From assembly GCA_036171275.1 (NCBI GenBank), contig JAVHQT010000033.1, forward strand, positions 1 through 47,131: a DNA stretch of 47,131 nt, read 5' to 3'. Below are positions 8,347 to 17,488 of this stretch, piece after piece. Below the pieces are notes generated by a model. It was not told the origin of the DNA. It worked only from the letters and a program-made list of their open reading frames with translations, and searched no databases. This DNA is from PALSA-1006 sp036171275 (GTDB lineage Bacteria; Pseudomonadota; Gammaproteobacteria; Burkholderiales; Gallionellaceae). Position numbers and translations under genes: made by a program. The number at the start of each line of letters is the position of its first letter. Within the stretch, counting starts at the first letter, position 1.

Positions 8347-9054
8347 TCAGGAATTGACTTCGCGTTCAAGTTCTTCCACGGTGACGTGCCGCACATCTCG
8401 ACCTTTAACCATGTAAACCACGTATTCGCTCATGTTTTTTGCATGATCGCCAATGCGCTCAATCGCTTTTGCCACAAATAAAATTTCCAGTGAGGTTGAA
8501 ATGGTTCGTGGGTCTTCCATCATAAAAGTGATCAAATAGCGCATGATGGAACGGAATTCTTCATCTACTTGTTCGTCTTGTCTGACAACATGGGCCGCCA
8601 TGTTTAAATCTAAACGCGCAAAAGAATCGAGTGATTGTCGCAGCATATCTAAGGCTAATTCTGAGGCGTGCTTTATTTGACTGTAGCGTGGCAAGCGTAA
8701 AGCGTCATTTTGCGACAATAGTTTTGCCATACGGGCAATTTTTTCTGCCTCATCCCCGATTCTTTCTAAGTCAGTAATCGTTTTAATGACAGTCATAATC
8801 ATACGCAGATCGCCGGCTGCCGGCTGACGTCGTACCAATAAATGATTACAAACTTCGTCGATTTCAACTTCTAAAGCATTGACACGGTGATCGTCAGCGA
8901 TAACGCGATTCATTAACTCAACATCGGCAGAAATTAGAGATTCAACGGCAAGTTGAATTTGACTTTCAACCAGTCCACCCATTTGTAGAACAAGCGCACG
9001 CACGGCTTCAAGTTCAGTGTCAAACTGTTTAGAGGTGTGTTCACTAATGATCAT
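8347..9054 (-). CDS. phoU: Phosphate transport system regulator PhoU
   Basis: PhoU is a cytosolic helical protein that restrains the PhoR-PhoB phosphate response and the Pst transporter. The 235-residue protein has two PhoU three-helix repeats. The metal-binding pattern appears as DLERIGDEAEKIARMA (near 92-107) and again as AIERIGDHAKNMSEYVVYMV (near 192-211). The start ATG fits the family. No pst genes are present; the partner here is ppx, 4 bp downstream, an arrangement seen in several proteobacteria that links PhoU with polyphosphate turnover. Confidence 0.95.
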   Translation of the reverse strand: MIISEHTSKQFDTELEAVRALVLQMGGLVESQIQLAVESLISADVELMNRVIADDHRVNALEVEIDEVCNHLLVRRQPAAGDLRMIMTVIKTITDLERIGDEAEKIARMAKLLSQNDALRLPRYSQIKHASELALDMLRQSLDSFARLDLNMAAHVVRQDEQVDEEFRSIMRYLITFMMEDPRTISTSLEILFVAKAIERIGDHAKNMSEYVVYMVKGRDVRHVTVEELEREVNS

Positions 9055-9253
9055 AATAATTCCTTAAGTAAATGCTAATTGATCTGATTTCTTGAATTTT
9101 GGCGCAGGCTGGAATTCAGAAAAGCTTTATTAATCAAGATACTGGATGCTGATTTGCGCCAGTATAGCGAATGTTCAGAATACGCTCGAAAGCGTTGCAG
9201 GCACTGAAATTGATAGATGGTATTGGCGTATTGTTAAAATTTGATGACACCAT

Positions 9254-9919
9254 TTAAATGGTCATTGTTTTAACCCCATCGGTCGTGCCCAGCAACAAAA
9301 CGTCCGCACAACGGCGCGCGAATAAACCATTAGTGACCACGCCGGCTAAATGATTGAGTGCTGTTTCGAGTTCGATCGGATTGAGAATCTGTAAGTTGTG
9401 CACATCTAAAATTAGGTTGCCGTTATCCGTGGTAAAGTTTTCACGTAATTTAGGATGACCTCCTAGTTTTACCACTTCGCGCGCAATGTAGCTCCGCGCC
9501 ATCGGGATGACTTCAATTGGCAGAGGAAACGATCCTAGTACTCTAACCAATTTACTCGTGTCACAAAGGCAGATAAATTTTCGGCTGGCGGCAGCGACAA
9601 TCTTTTCACGGGTCAACGCCCCTCCTCCTCCTTTAATCATGTGTAAATGTTGGGTAATTTCATCTGCGCCATCGACGTAAACTGGCAATTCGCCTGCCTC
9701 GTTAAGTGAAATAACTTCAATTCCATGCGCTTGCAAACGCTTGGCAGAGGCTTCTGAGCTGGCGACAGCGCCTTGCAGCTTATGTTTAATTTTAGCCAAT
9801 TCGTCGATAAAAAAATTCGCGGTTGAGCCTGTCCCTACACCCACTATGCAATCGGAAGGGACGTATTCAATGGCTGCTTGAGCGACTGCTCGTTTTTGAT
9901 CATCTTGCGACATACCCAT
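9254..9919 (-). CDS. rpiA: Ribose-5-phosphate isomerase A
   Basis: RpiA interconverts ribose 5-phosphate and ribulose 5-phosphate in the non-oxidative pentose phosphate pathway. The 221-residue protein carries the phosphate-binding VGTGSTANFF (28-37), the catalytic VDGADEI (82-88) and KGGGGALTREK (96-106), including the conserved catalytic acid and lysine region. A second ATG two codons in (9913) is an equally possible start. It is monocistronic, and its 145-bp upstream region is shared with divergent ilvA. Confidence 0.95.
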   Translation of the reverse strand: MGMSQDDQKRAVAQAAIEYVPSDCIVGVGTGSTANFFIDELAKIKHKLQGAVASSEASAKRLQAHGIEVISLNEAGELPVYVDGADEITQHLHMIKGGGGALTREKIVAAASRKFICLCDTSKLVRVLGSFPLPIEVIPMARSYIAREVVKLGGHPKLRENFTTDNGNLILDVHNLQILNPIELETALNHLAGVVTNGLFARRCADVLLLGTTDGVKTMTI

Positions 9920-10064
9920 GATTCTTATCCTTATTTTGTAATAATGCGTTACTGATTATTGCAGGAAATCGACAAATCGGAAATACAAGCGCTAAAACTT
10001 TTTTCGGAATGAGGGGCTTTCCTGCTAATCTTGCACTTAAATTTATTCAAGTGAAAGCCTTGTT

Positions 10065-11582
10065 ATGCAAAATTATCTAAAACGTATTCTGACTGCCCGT
10101 GTTTACGATGTGGCGATCGAAAGTCCTCTGGAGCACGCGCCCAATTTATCGGCACGCAGCGGCAATACCATTTTATTTAAACGCGAAGATTTGCAACCGG
10201 TGTTTTCGTTCAAATTGCGCGGTGCTTACAACAAAATGGCGCAACTGACATCCGAGCAAATGCAACATGGCGTGATTGCTGCCTCTGCTGGCAACCATGC
10301 CCAAGGCGTGGCGCTGAGTGCGCATCGGCTCGGTTGCAAAGCCATCATCGTGATGCCGACTACCACGCCGCAAGTGAAAATCGACGCAGTGCGGCACTTC
10401 GGTAAACGGGCGATTGAAATTGTGTTGCAGGGCAGTAGTTACAACGATGCTTACGATCACGCGGTGCAATTAGGCAAGGCGCAAGCGCTGACCTTTGTTC
10501 ATCCGTTCGACGATCCTGACGTGATTGCCGGACAAGGCACCATTGGTATGGAAATTTTGCGTCAGCATCAAGCGCCGATTCATGCCATTTTTTGTGCCAT
10601 TGGCGGGGGTGGTTTAATCGCGGGTGTGGCAGCTTATGTAAAGCAAGTGCGCCCAGAAATTAAAATAATTGGCGTGCAAACACTTGATTCTAAAGCAATG
10701 TTTGACTCTATACAGGCGGGCGAGCGGGTAACATTAAGTGATGTTGGGCTGTTTTCCGATGGCACTGCGGTCAAACTAGTGGGTGAAGAAACCTTTCGTT
10801 TGTGTCAGCAGTATGTGGATGAAATTGTATTGGTTGACACCGATGCGGTCTGCGCAGCCATTAAAGACGTGTTTCAGGACACGCGCTCGATTTTAGAGCC
10901 TGCCGGCGCACTGGCAGTGGCGGGAGCAAAGCAGTATGCCAAGCGTGAAAAACTTAAGGAACAAACCTTGGTGGCGGTTGCTTGTGGCGCAAATATGAAT
11001 TTTGACCGATTGCGATTTGTGGCAGAACGGGCGGAAATTGGCGAGAAGCGCGAAGCGATTTTGGCGGTGACTATTCCTGAAACACCGGGCAGTTTCCGCC
11101 AATTTTGTGCGTTATTGGGCAATCGCAATATCACCGAATTTAATTATCGATATGCCGATCCCGTGGCGGCGCAAGTATTCGTCGGGGTGCAAGTTCGAGA
11201 TCCAGAAGAAACTCAAAAATTGGTTGTGACGCTGGAAAAACATCATCTGCAAACCTTGGATTTAACCGATAATGAAATGGCAAAATTGCATTTACGTCAC
11301 TTGGTTGGCGGGCGAGCACCCGATGTAAAAGAGGAAATTATTTATCGGTTTGAATTTCCAGAACGCCCTGGCGCACTGATGAATTTTCTGAACAGTATGA
11401 ATCATGAGTGGAATATATCCTTGTTTCATTACCGCAACCACGGTGCAGATTACGGTCGCGTGTTAGTGGGAATGCAAGTTCCGCAGCAAGACAAACACGC
11501 CTTGCAGCAATTCCTCAACGCACTGGGTTACCCGTATTGGGACGAAAGTGGTAATTTGGCGTACAAACTTTTCTTAAGCTAA
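10065..11582 (+). CDS. ilvA: Threonine ammonia-lyase, biosynthetic
   Basis: IlvA deaminates threonine to 2-oxobutanoate, the committing step of isoleucine synthesis. The 505-residue protein has the PLP lysine K50 in SFKLRGAYNKM, the SAGNHAQGVALSA phosphate region and the glycine loop AIGGGGLIAG. Two C-terminal ACT-like regulatory domains follow (roughly 330-405 and 425-500), the long biosynthetic form that is normally inhibited by isoleucine. No leader peptide or attenuator was recognised upstream. It stands alone between divergent rpiA and the rpmH promoter, in a position where related genomes often have dnaA. Confidence 0.94.
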   Translation: MQNYLKRILTARVYDVAIESPLEHAPNLSARSGNTILFKREDLQPVFSFKLRGAYNKMAQLTSEQMQHGVIAASAGNHAQGVALSAHRLGCKAIIVMPTTTPQVKIDAVRHFGKRAIEIVLQGSSYNDAYDHAVQLGKAQALTFVHPFDDPDVIAGQGTIGMEILRQHQAPIHAIFCAIGGGGLIAGVAAYVKQVRPEIKIIGVQTLDSKAMFDSIQAGERVTLSDVGLFSDGTAVKLVGEETFRLCQQYVDEIVLVDTDAVCAAIKDVFQDTRSILEPAGALAVAGAKQYAKREKLKEQTLVAVACGANMNFDRLRFVAERAEIGEKREAILAVTIPETPGSFRQFCALLGNRNITEFNYRYADPVAAQVFVGVQVRDPEETQKLVVTLEKHHLQTLDLTDNEMAKLHLRHLVGGRAPDVKEEIIYRFEFPERPGALMNFLNSMNHEWNISLFHYRNHGADYGRVLVGMQVPQQDKHALQQFLNALGYPYWDESGNLAYKLFLS

Positions 11583-11796
11583 CCTAATGTTTTACCGGTT
11601 TTCGGAAAGCGCAGATTAATGCCAATATTTAAAGACTATAATTTCGTAATGCCATGATTTATAAAGATTTTTTATGTGTGGCGTAGAAATAATCCTTGTC
11701 GGATGTCAGCGCTCGAACAGGTCTGCCACGCACTGATTAAATCGGAGCTTACTAAATTTTCATTCAGGCAAAACTAAAGTACAACCCAAAATAAAC

Positions 11797-11825
11797 TTGA
11801 CAGCCATGCTGATACCTATTGTAAT
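11797..11825 (+). promoter_or_regulatory. Sigma70-type promoter upstream of rpmH
   Basis: TTGACA (11797-11802) and TGTAAT (11820-11825) are separated by 17 bp, a near-consensus -35/-10 pair. Initiation would fall about 30 bp before the rpmH ATG. It is likely the main promoter for rpmH-rnpA-yidD and perhaps yidC-mnmE. Within 11583-11796 I saw no TTATCCACA DnaA boxes. Confidence 0.65.
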
Positions 11826-11864
11826 TCGCGCCTTTTTAAAATAGTAATCATATAAGGAGCTTTA

Positions 11865-11999
11865 ATGAAACGTACTTATCAACCCTCAGTGACCAAAAGA
11901 AAACGCACGCATGGTTTTTTGGTACGCATGAAAACCCAAGGCGGTCGTGCCGTTATTGCAGCGCGTCGTGCCAAGGGACGTAAACGTTTAGCTGTTTAG
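11865..11999 (+). CDS. rpmH: 50S ribosomal protein L34
   Basis: This 44-residue very basic protein, MKRTYQPSVTKRKRTHGFLV followed by RMKTQGGRAVIAARRAKGRKRLAV, is the invariant L34 of the large ribosomal subunit. The length is exactly the usual one. A strong Shine-Dalgarno (AAGGAG, 11854-11859) precedes the ATG. Only 2 bp separate its stop from rnpA, the classical rpmH-rnpA operon. Confidence 0.98.
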   Translation: MKRTYQPSVTKRKRTHGFLVRMKTQGGRAVIAARRAKGRKRLAV

Positions 12000-12001
12000 T
12001 C

Positions 12002-12349
12002 ATGTCGCAAAAGTTTTCTTTTGTTCAGCGCTTACATGATTCAAAGCACTTTCAAAAGGTAATGCAAAGAAAAGGTCGCTACGACCAATTCTTCTCGATA
12101 CACGCAGCGTCAAACACGGTTGGATATGAACGCTTGGGAATCGTGGTTGGTAAACGATTTGTCAATAAGGCTTCAACAAGAAACCGTATTAAAAGATTGA
12201 TTCGTGAAATTTTTAGGCAGTCTTCAATAAAATCAGACAACGCTTTGGACTTGGTGGTGAAATTTCGGAAAGCCAAGTTTGAAGATCAGTTTGAGGATTT
12301 AAAGTTTTCTTTGGTGGATTTATTAACCAAAGTACGGGCAGTAAATTGA
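12002..12349 (+). CDS. rnpA: Ribonuclease P protein component
   Basis: RnpA is the small basic protein that binds RNase P RNA and the pre-tRNA leader. The 115-residue protein has the signature RNR helix STRNRIKRLIREIFRQ (58-73) and an aromatic-rich binding cleft strand (DQFFSIHAA, 28-36). Its RNA partner rnpB is also in the window, about 5 kb to the left on the opposite strand. The gene starts 2 bp after rpmH and ends overlapping the yidD start. Confidence 0.95.
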   Translation: MSQKFSFVQRLHDSKHFQKVMQRKGRYDQFFSIHAASNTVGYERLGIVVGKRFVNKASTRNRIKRLIREIFRQSSIKSDNALDLVVKFRKAKFEDQFEDLKFSLVDLLTKVRAVN

Positions 12350-12555
12350 TACGTTTACTTGTTTTGTTCATTAAAGCATATCAGTATTGGATCAGTCCTT
12401 TGAGCCCTCCTTCGTGTCGTTTTTCCCCAAGTTGCTCTTGTTACATGATAGAAGCCTTAAGCAGGCACGGTCTGTTCAAGGGTCTTTTTATGGGAATTAA
12501 ACGCATCGTGCGCTGTAATCCATGGAGTCATGGCGGATATGATCCGGTACCGTGA
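12346..12555 (+). CDS. yidD: Membrane protein insertion efficiency factor YidD
   Basis: YidD is a small inner-membrane-associated protein that assists YidC-dependent insertion. The 69-residue protein has the family pattern: an amphipathic start, YQYWISPLSPPSCRFSPSCS with the conserved cysteines (residues 13-32), and GIKRIVRCNPWSHGGYDPVP at the end. The start is a TTG that overlaps the rnpA stop by 4 bp (TTGA), indicating translational coupling. Such overlap is usual for this gene. Confidence 0.93.
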   Translation: MIRLLVLFIKAYQYWISPLSPPSCRFSPSCSCYMIEALSRHGLFKGLFMGIKRIVRCNPWSHGGYDPVP

Positions 12556-12629
12556 TTTTTCCGAAACAATCACCCTGTAAATAACGGGCAGTAACCTGCT
12601 GATTTTTGACATTTTAGGTATAAGTCGAG

Positions 12630-14267
12630 ATGGATTTCCAACGTATTTTCTTATTTTTAATCTTTGCGTTTTCAGGCATATTTCTTTGGAATGCTTACAC
12701 GCACCCTCTAAGCCAGCAAGATCTCGTCGCTTCAACTGCGGTTGTGCCAACTGTGGTCAGCGCACTTCCCGTTGCTTCTGTTGCCACTGTGCCGGGCGCA
12801 CAAATTGTGCCGCCAGCCAATACGGTGGTTGAAAAGAACGCTAGTATTGACGGCAAAATTTTGATTTATACCGATAATTTGAGGGTTGAAATTAGCAAAA
12901 AAGGCGGTGATATTCAGCGCGTTGAGCTACTTAAACACAAAAGTTTTGAGGATAAAAATAAATCCTTTGTGCTTTTGCAAAATGATTCAGCCGTGACCTA
13001 TGTGACTCAGTCCGGATTGTTGGGAGACAATTTACCCGATCATCATGCATTGTACGTTTCAGAAAAATCTGAGTATCGGCTCGCCGATGGGCAAGATGCG
13101 CTGACGGTTACACTGAGCACGGCATCGGGCGTGCGCAAAGTGTACGTGTTCCATCGCAACCGTTATTTGATTGATGTGAATTACCAAATTGAGAATCATG
13201 GTGCCGCTCCGTTGCTTGCTTCGTCCTATTTCCAGCTTGTTCGAGATAATTCCACCCCGCTCGGAGGGACAAAAATGGTCCCGACCTACACTGGGCCAGC
13301 CCTTTATACCGATTTAGAGAAATTTCAAAAAATTGATTTCGCGGACATTGACAAAAAAAAGGTTAGCTATCCGGTTAAAACAGACAATGGCTGGATTGCA
13401 ATGTTGCAACACTATTTTGTCGCTGCATGGCTGCCGCCCAAGTTACCTCGGGAAAACTATACCAAAGCCTTAGGAGACAATTTATATGCAATTGGCACTG
13501 TATTGCAGTTGGAGCCGATTGCAGCAGGGAAAACAGGAGGAATTAATACGCAGTTATATGTGGGGCCTGCTAGCACTCACTTAGATGAAATAGCGCCAGG
13601 ATTGGGGTTGACCGTTGATTACGGGTGGCTCACGATTATCGCTAATCCCTTGTTTTGGATGCTTACTTTTATTCAAGGCTGGGTGGTCAATTGGGGCTTG
13701 GCGATTATTGTCTTGACGGTACTGATCAAGCTGGCTTTTTTCCCTCTTTCTGCAGCCAGCTATAAATCGATGGCAAAAATGCGGGTTGTGGCACCCAAGC
13801 TTGAAAAAATCAAACAGCAATATGGCGATGATCGCGAAAAGTTAAACCGCGCGATGATGGATTTGTATAAAACTGAAAAAATCAATCCATTGGGCGGCTG
13901 TTTGCCGGTATTGATTCAAATTCCTGTTTTCATTTCGCTGTACTGGGCTATTTTGTCGAGCGTGGAACTTAGGAATGCACCGTTCATTGCTTGGATTTCA
14001 GATTTGTCTGCTGCTGATCCGTATTACGTGCTTCCTGCCATTATGGGCATTAGCATGTTCATTCAGGGGCGACTTAACCCGATACCACCGGATCCGATTC
14101 AAGCTAAATTGATGCAAATTATGCCGGTGCTTTTTAGTGTCGTATTCTTTTTCTTCCCAGCTGGGTTGGTTTTATATTCTGTTGTGAATAACGCACTTTC
14201 GATTTGGCAGCAGTGGTATATCACCCGTCAACAACAACGAGAATATAGCGTTGCAGCAAACCACTGA
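12630..14267 (+). CDS. yidC: Membrane protein insertase YidC
   Basis: YidC inserts and folds inner-membrane proteins, alone or with SecYEG. The 545-residue protein has an N-terminal transmembrane helix (about 6-22), a large periplasmic P1 domain with the usual Gram-negative length (about 60-340), and the conserved five-helix C-terminal core. That core includes WGLAIIVLTVLIKLAFFPLS, then YKSMAKMR, the cytosolic hairpin and NPLGGCLPVLIQIPVF. The ATG is preceded by AAGTCGAG, a modest ribosome site. The last 17 bp overlap the proposed TTG start of mnmE. Confidence 0.96.
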   Translation: MDFQRIFLFLIFAFSGIFLWNAYTHPLSQQDLVASTAVVPTVVSALPVASVATVPGAQIVPPANTVVEKNASIDGKILIYTDNLRVEISKKGGDIQRVELLKHKSFEDKNKSFVLLQNDSAVTYVTQSGLLGDNLPDHHALYVSEKSEYRLADGQDALTVTLSTASGVRKVYVFHRNRYLIDVNYQIENHGAAPLLASSYFQLVRDNSTPLGGTKMVPTYTGPALYTDLEKFQKIDFADIDKKKVSYPVKTDNGWIAMLQHYFVAAWLPPKLPRENYTKALGDNLYAIGTVLQLEPIAAGKTGGINTQLYVGPASTHLDEIAPGLGLTVDYGWLTIIANPLFWMLTFIQGWVVNWGLAIIVLTVLIKLAFFPLSAASYKSMAKMRVVAPKLEKIKQQYGDDREKLNRAMMDLYKTEKINPLGGCLPVLIQIPVFISLYWAILSSVELRNAPFIAWISDLSAADPYYVLPAIMGISMFIQGRLNPIPPDPIQAKLMQIMPVLFSVVFFFFPAGLVLYSVVNNALSIWQQWYITRQQQREYSVAANH

Positions 14268-15591
14268 TACGATTGCCGCAATTGCCACTGGTCTAGCGCG
14301 GGGTGGTGTCGGCATTGTCAGAATTTCTGGTGCTAACCTGACGAAATTGATGGATGCGCTGTTGGGGCAGATTCTCGTTCCAAGAGTAGCAACATACCTC
14401 AGCTTTCGCGATGAAGAGAGCGAAGTACTCGATTCCGGGTTGGCAATTTATTTTCCGTCGCCGCACTCTTACACCGGTGAAGACGTCCTAGAGCTTCATG
14501 GTCATGGCGGCATTGTCGTTATCAATCTATTGCTACAGCGATGTATTCAACTAGGGGCGCGAATTGCTCAGCCAGGTGAGTTTACAAAACGTGCCTTTTT
14601 AAATAACAAAATAGATTTGATTCAGGCAGAAAGCATCGCTGATCTGATTGATGCTAGCAGCAAACAGGCGGTGAGATCGGCGAATCGTTCGCTTCAGGGT
14701 TATTTTTCTACCGCCATTCAGCAAGTGCTAGCGTCCTTAATTGAGTTGCGAATCACGGTTGAAGCGGCCATTGATTTTCCTGAAGAAGACTTGCCTTCAA
14801 GCATGCTTGAAAAACATCGGCAATCATGCCAAAGCATTGGTACCGAAATTGAGTCTATTTTTAAGCAGTCTATGCAGGGCGCAATTTTGCGTAACGGCGC
14901 GCAAGTGGTTTTGGTTGGGCAGCCGAATGTAGGTAAATCTAGTTTACTGAACGCATTGACGCAAGATGAGGTCGCCTTGGTCAGCGAAATTCCGGGCACA
15001 ACAAGAGATATAAATCGGCAAGAAATCTGCCTAGAAGGGGTGCCATTCCACTTATTTGACACTGCAGGATTGCGATATTCTGACGATGTTGTGGAGCGGA
15101 TGGGAATTGAAAAAACCAAGCAATTCATTGCGATAGCCGATGTTGCTTTGATTATTTTAGAAGCCCAGGCTAATTTAAATGAGCTTGATCAGCAATTCCT
15201 TTCCTATTTGCCGGCGGGCGTGACTAAAATTTTTGTGCTAAATAAAATTGATTTAACCGGCGAGCCACCTCGATTAGAAAATAAAGGGGCAGACTATCTC
15301 GTTTATTTATCCGCTAAAACAGGCGCGGGAATTGATTTATTGCGAACTTGTTTGTTAAAAGTGATGGGTTGGCAAAGTGAAGCCAACGTTTTTATTGCAA
15401 GAGAGCGGCATATTCAGTCATTAAAAGGCGCAAAATTGTGCCTTGAACGCGCCCTGAATCAAGCAGGTCAGTGGGAATTGATGGCAGAAGAGTTGCGCTT
15501 AGCGCAAGAATTGATCAGCCAAATTACCGGAGAATATTCTGCAGATGATTTATTGGGCGATATTTTTAGCCATTTTTGCATCGGCAAGTAA
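14251..15591 (+). CDS. mnmE: tRNA modification GTPase MnmE
   Basis: MnmE acts with MnmG to build the 5-aminomethyl-type modification on uridine 34 of tRNAs. The 446-residue protein opens QQTTDTIAAIATGLARGGVGI, contains the GTPase G1 loop GQPNVGKS (223-230), EIPGTTRD (246-253), DTAG (270-273) and an NKID motif, and ends in the invariant FCIGK (442-446). The TTG at 14251 is the only reasonable start and lies inside the end of yidC (17-bp overlap). The partner mnmG begins 7 bp after its stop. Confidence 0.95.
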   Translation: MQQTTDTIAAIATGLARGGVGIVRISGANLTKLMDALLGQILVPRVATYLSFRDEESEVLDSGLAIYFPSPHSYTGEDVLELHGHGGIVVINLLLQRCIQLGARIAQPGEFTKRAFLNNKIDLIQAESIADLIDASSKQAVRSANRSLQGYFSTAIQQVLASLIELRITVEAAIDFPEEDLPSSMLEKHRQSCQSIGTEIESIFKQSMQGAILRNGAQVVLVGQPNVGKSSLLNALTQDEVALVSEIPGTTRDINRQEICLEGVPFHLFDTAGLRYSDDVVERMGIEKTKQFIAIADVALIILEAQANLNELDQQFLSYLPAGVTKIFVLNKIDLTGEPPRLENKGADYLVYLSAKTGAGIDLLRTCLLKVMGWQSEANVFIARERHIQSLKGAKLCLERALNQAGQWELMAEELRLAQELISQITGEYSADDLLGDIFSHFCIGK

Positions 15592-15598
15592 ACTTTTT

Positions 15599-17476
15599 AT
15601 GGACTATCCAAAATTATTTGATGTCATCGTTGTGGGGGGTGGGCACGCTGGGACTGAAGCTGCGTTAGCGAGTGCTCGGATGGGAAATGCTACCTTATTG
15701 CTGACGCATAACATAGAAACACTGGGTGTGATGTCGTGTAATCCATCTATCGGCGGCATTGGCAAAGGGCATTTGGTTAAAGAAGTAGATGCCTTGGGCG
15801 GTGCGATGGCGCAGGCAACGGATTTAGCGGGCATTCAATTTAGAATCCTCAACGCATCCAAAGGCAAGGCTGTGCAAGCCACGCGCGCACAAGCGGATCG
15901 GGCTTTATATAAGCAGGCGATTCGTCAAAAATTAGAAAATCAGCCCAATTTGTGGCTTTTTCAACAGGCGGTGCAGCGCTTGAAGATGGCTGGAGATCGC
16001 GTCACGGGTGTGGAAACTCAGTTTGGTGTGGTGTTTGCAAGCAAGAGTGTGGTGCTCACCGTTGGAACTTTTCTATCTGGCTTGGTGCATATTGGGCTGC
16101 AAAAACATCAGGCAGGTCGGGCGGGCGAACCCCCTTCTGTTGAGCTGTCGGAAGATTTGCGCCAATTAGGGTTGCCAATGGGACGTCTGAAAACGGGAAC
16201 ACCCCCTAGAATTGATGCGCGCAGTATTGATTATTCTCAATTAAATCAACAACTTAGTGATGATCCTTTGCCGGTGTTTTCTTTTATGGGGCGAGTTGAT
16301 CAGCATCCTAAACAATTGCCATGCTGGATTACTCAAACCAATAAAATTACCCATGAGATTATTCGCGGTGGTTTGGAACGTTCCCCGTTATTTACCGGCG
16401 TAATTGCTGGCGTTGGGCCGCGCTATTGCCCGTCCATCGAAGATAAGATTACCCGGTTTGCCGATAAAGATTCGCACCAAATTTTTCTAGAGCCTGAAGG
16501 TTTAACAACCAACGAGGTTTATCCTAATGGAATTTCAACCAGTTTGCCTTTTGATATTCAGCTTGATTTAGTGCGATCAATCAAGGGGCTGGAAAATGCT
16601 TACCTAACTCGCCCAGGCTATGCGATTGAGTATGATTACTTTGATCCTTGTGGTTTAAAATCGTCGTTGGAAAGTAAATATATCAATGGTTTATTTTTGG
16701 CAGGGCAGATTAACGGCACAACGGGTTATGAAGAAGCAGCTGCACAAGGCTTATTGGCGGGTCTGAATGCCGGGCTTTATGCACAAGAAAAATCACCGTG
16801 GAAGCCGAGGCGCGATGAAGCCTATTTAGGCGTGTTGGTGGATGATTTGATTACGCAAGGCGTTTCTGAGCCTTATCGAATGTTTACCAGTCGTGCCGAA
16901 TATCGTTTGCAGTTGCGCGAAGATAATGCCGATATGCGTTTAACTGAAATTGGACGTCAGCTTGGCGTGGTGGGCGAGGCGCAATGGTGTGCTTTTGATC
17001 AAAAGCGCACTCGGGTGGCGAATGAATTAGCGCGACTTAAATCGACATGGGTGAATCCAAAAATTATCGATCAGGCGGAAGCAAGCCGCGTACTAGGTCA
17101 AACCATCGATCGCGAGTATTCGCTATTTGAGTTGTTGCGTAGGCCGGAAGTTAGTTATGGTAAGTTGATGGGAATGCAGGGCGCAGCAGCGGGGGAAAGC
17201 GATCAGGTGATTGCAGATCAAGTAGAAACTCAGGTGAAATACCAAGGTTATATTGAGCGCCAAAAAACGGAAATTGCGCGTCAAGCCGATAATGAACAGC
17301 TCGCCTTAACGCCCAAAATGGATTATTCGAAGGTGAGTGGTCTGTCAACAGAAGTTTGGCAAAAACTCAATAAATATCAGCCCGAAACCTTGGGTCAGGC
17401 TGCGCGAATCTCCGGCATTACCCCAGCGGCAATTTCTTTACTGTTGGTGTACATGAAGCGCAGTCGTGCCAGTTAA
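15599..17476 (+). CDS. mnmG: tRNA uridine-5-carboxymethylaminomethyl modification enzyme MnmG
   Basis: MnmG (GidA) is the FAD-dependent partner of MnmE in wobble-uridine modification. From the ATG at 15599 it has 625 residues: FAD-binding VVGGGHAGTEAALASARMG (11-29), SCNPSIGGIGKGHLVKEVDA, PRYCPSIEDKI and GLFLAGQINGTTGYEEAAAQ, all signatures of the family. A longer frame begins at 15545 but would read back into mnmE, and its extra residues have no family likeness. It lies between mnmE (7-bp gap) and rsmG (12-bp gap). Confidence 0.96.
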   Translation: MDYPKLFDVIVVGGGHAGTEAALASARMGNATLLLTHNIETLGVMSCNPSIGGIGKGHLVKEVDALGGAMAQATDLAGIQFRILNASKGKAVQATRAQADRALYKQAIRQKLENQPNLWLFQQAVQRLKMAGDRVTGVETQFGVVFASKSVVLTVGTFLSGLVHIGLQKHQAGRAGEPPSVELSEDLRQLGLPMGRLKTGTPPRIDARSIDYSQLNQQLSDDPLPVFSFMGRVDQHPKQLPCWITQTNKITHEIIRGGLERSPLFTGVIAGVGPRYCPSIEDKITRFADKDSHQIFLEPEGLTTNEVYPNGISTSLPFDIQLDLVRSIKGLENAYLTRPGYAIEYDYFDPCGLKSSLESKYINGLFLAGQINGTTGYEEAAAQGLLAGLNAGLYAQEKSPWKPRRDEAYLGVLVDDLITQGVSEPYRMFTSRAEYRLQLREDNADMRLTEIGRQLGVVGEAQWCAFDQKRTRVANELARLKSTWVNPKIIDQAEASRVLGQTIDREYSLFELLRRPEVSYGKLMGMQGAAAGESDQVIADQVETQVKYQGYIERQKTEIARQADNEQLALTPKMDYSKVSGLSTEVWQKLNKYQPETLGQAARISGITPAAISLLLVYMKRSRAS

Positions 17477-17488
17477 AGCCCTGCTAAA

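Noticed and set aside
10173..11134. Minus-strand frames inside ilvA
   Set aside because: Shadow frames of a strongly conserved gene on the plus strand.
12588..12610. Terminator between yidD and yidC
   Set aside because: GCAG-TAAC-CTGC with a following T-rich stretch has only a 4-bp stem, too weak; yidC is probably cotranscribed in part.
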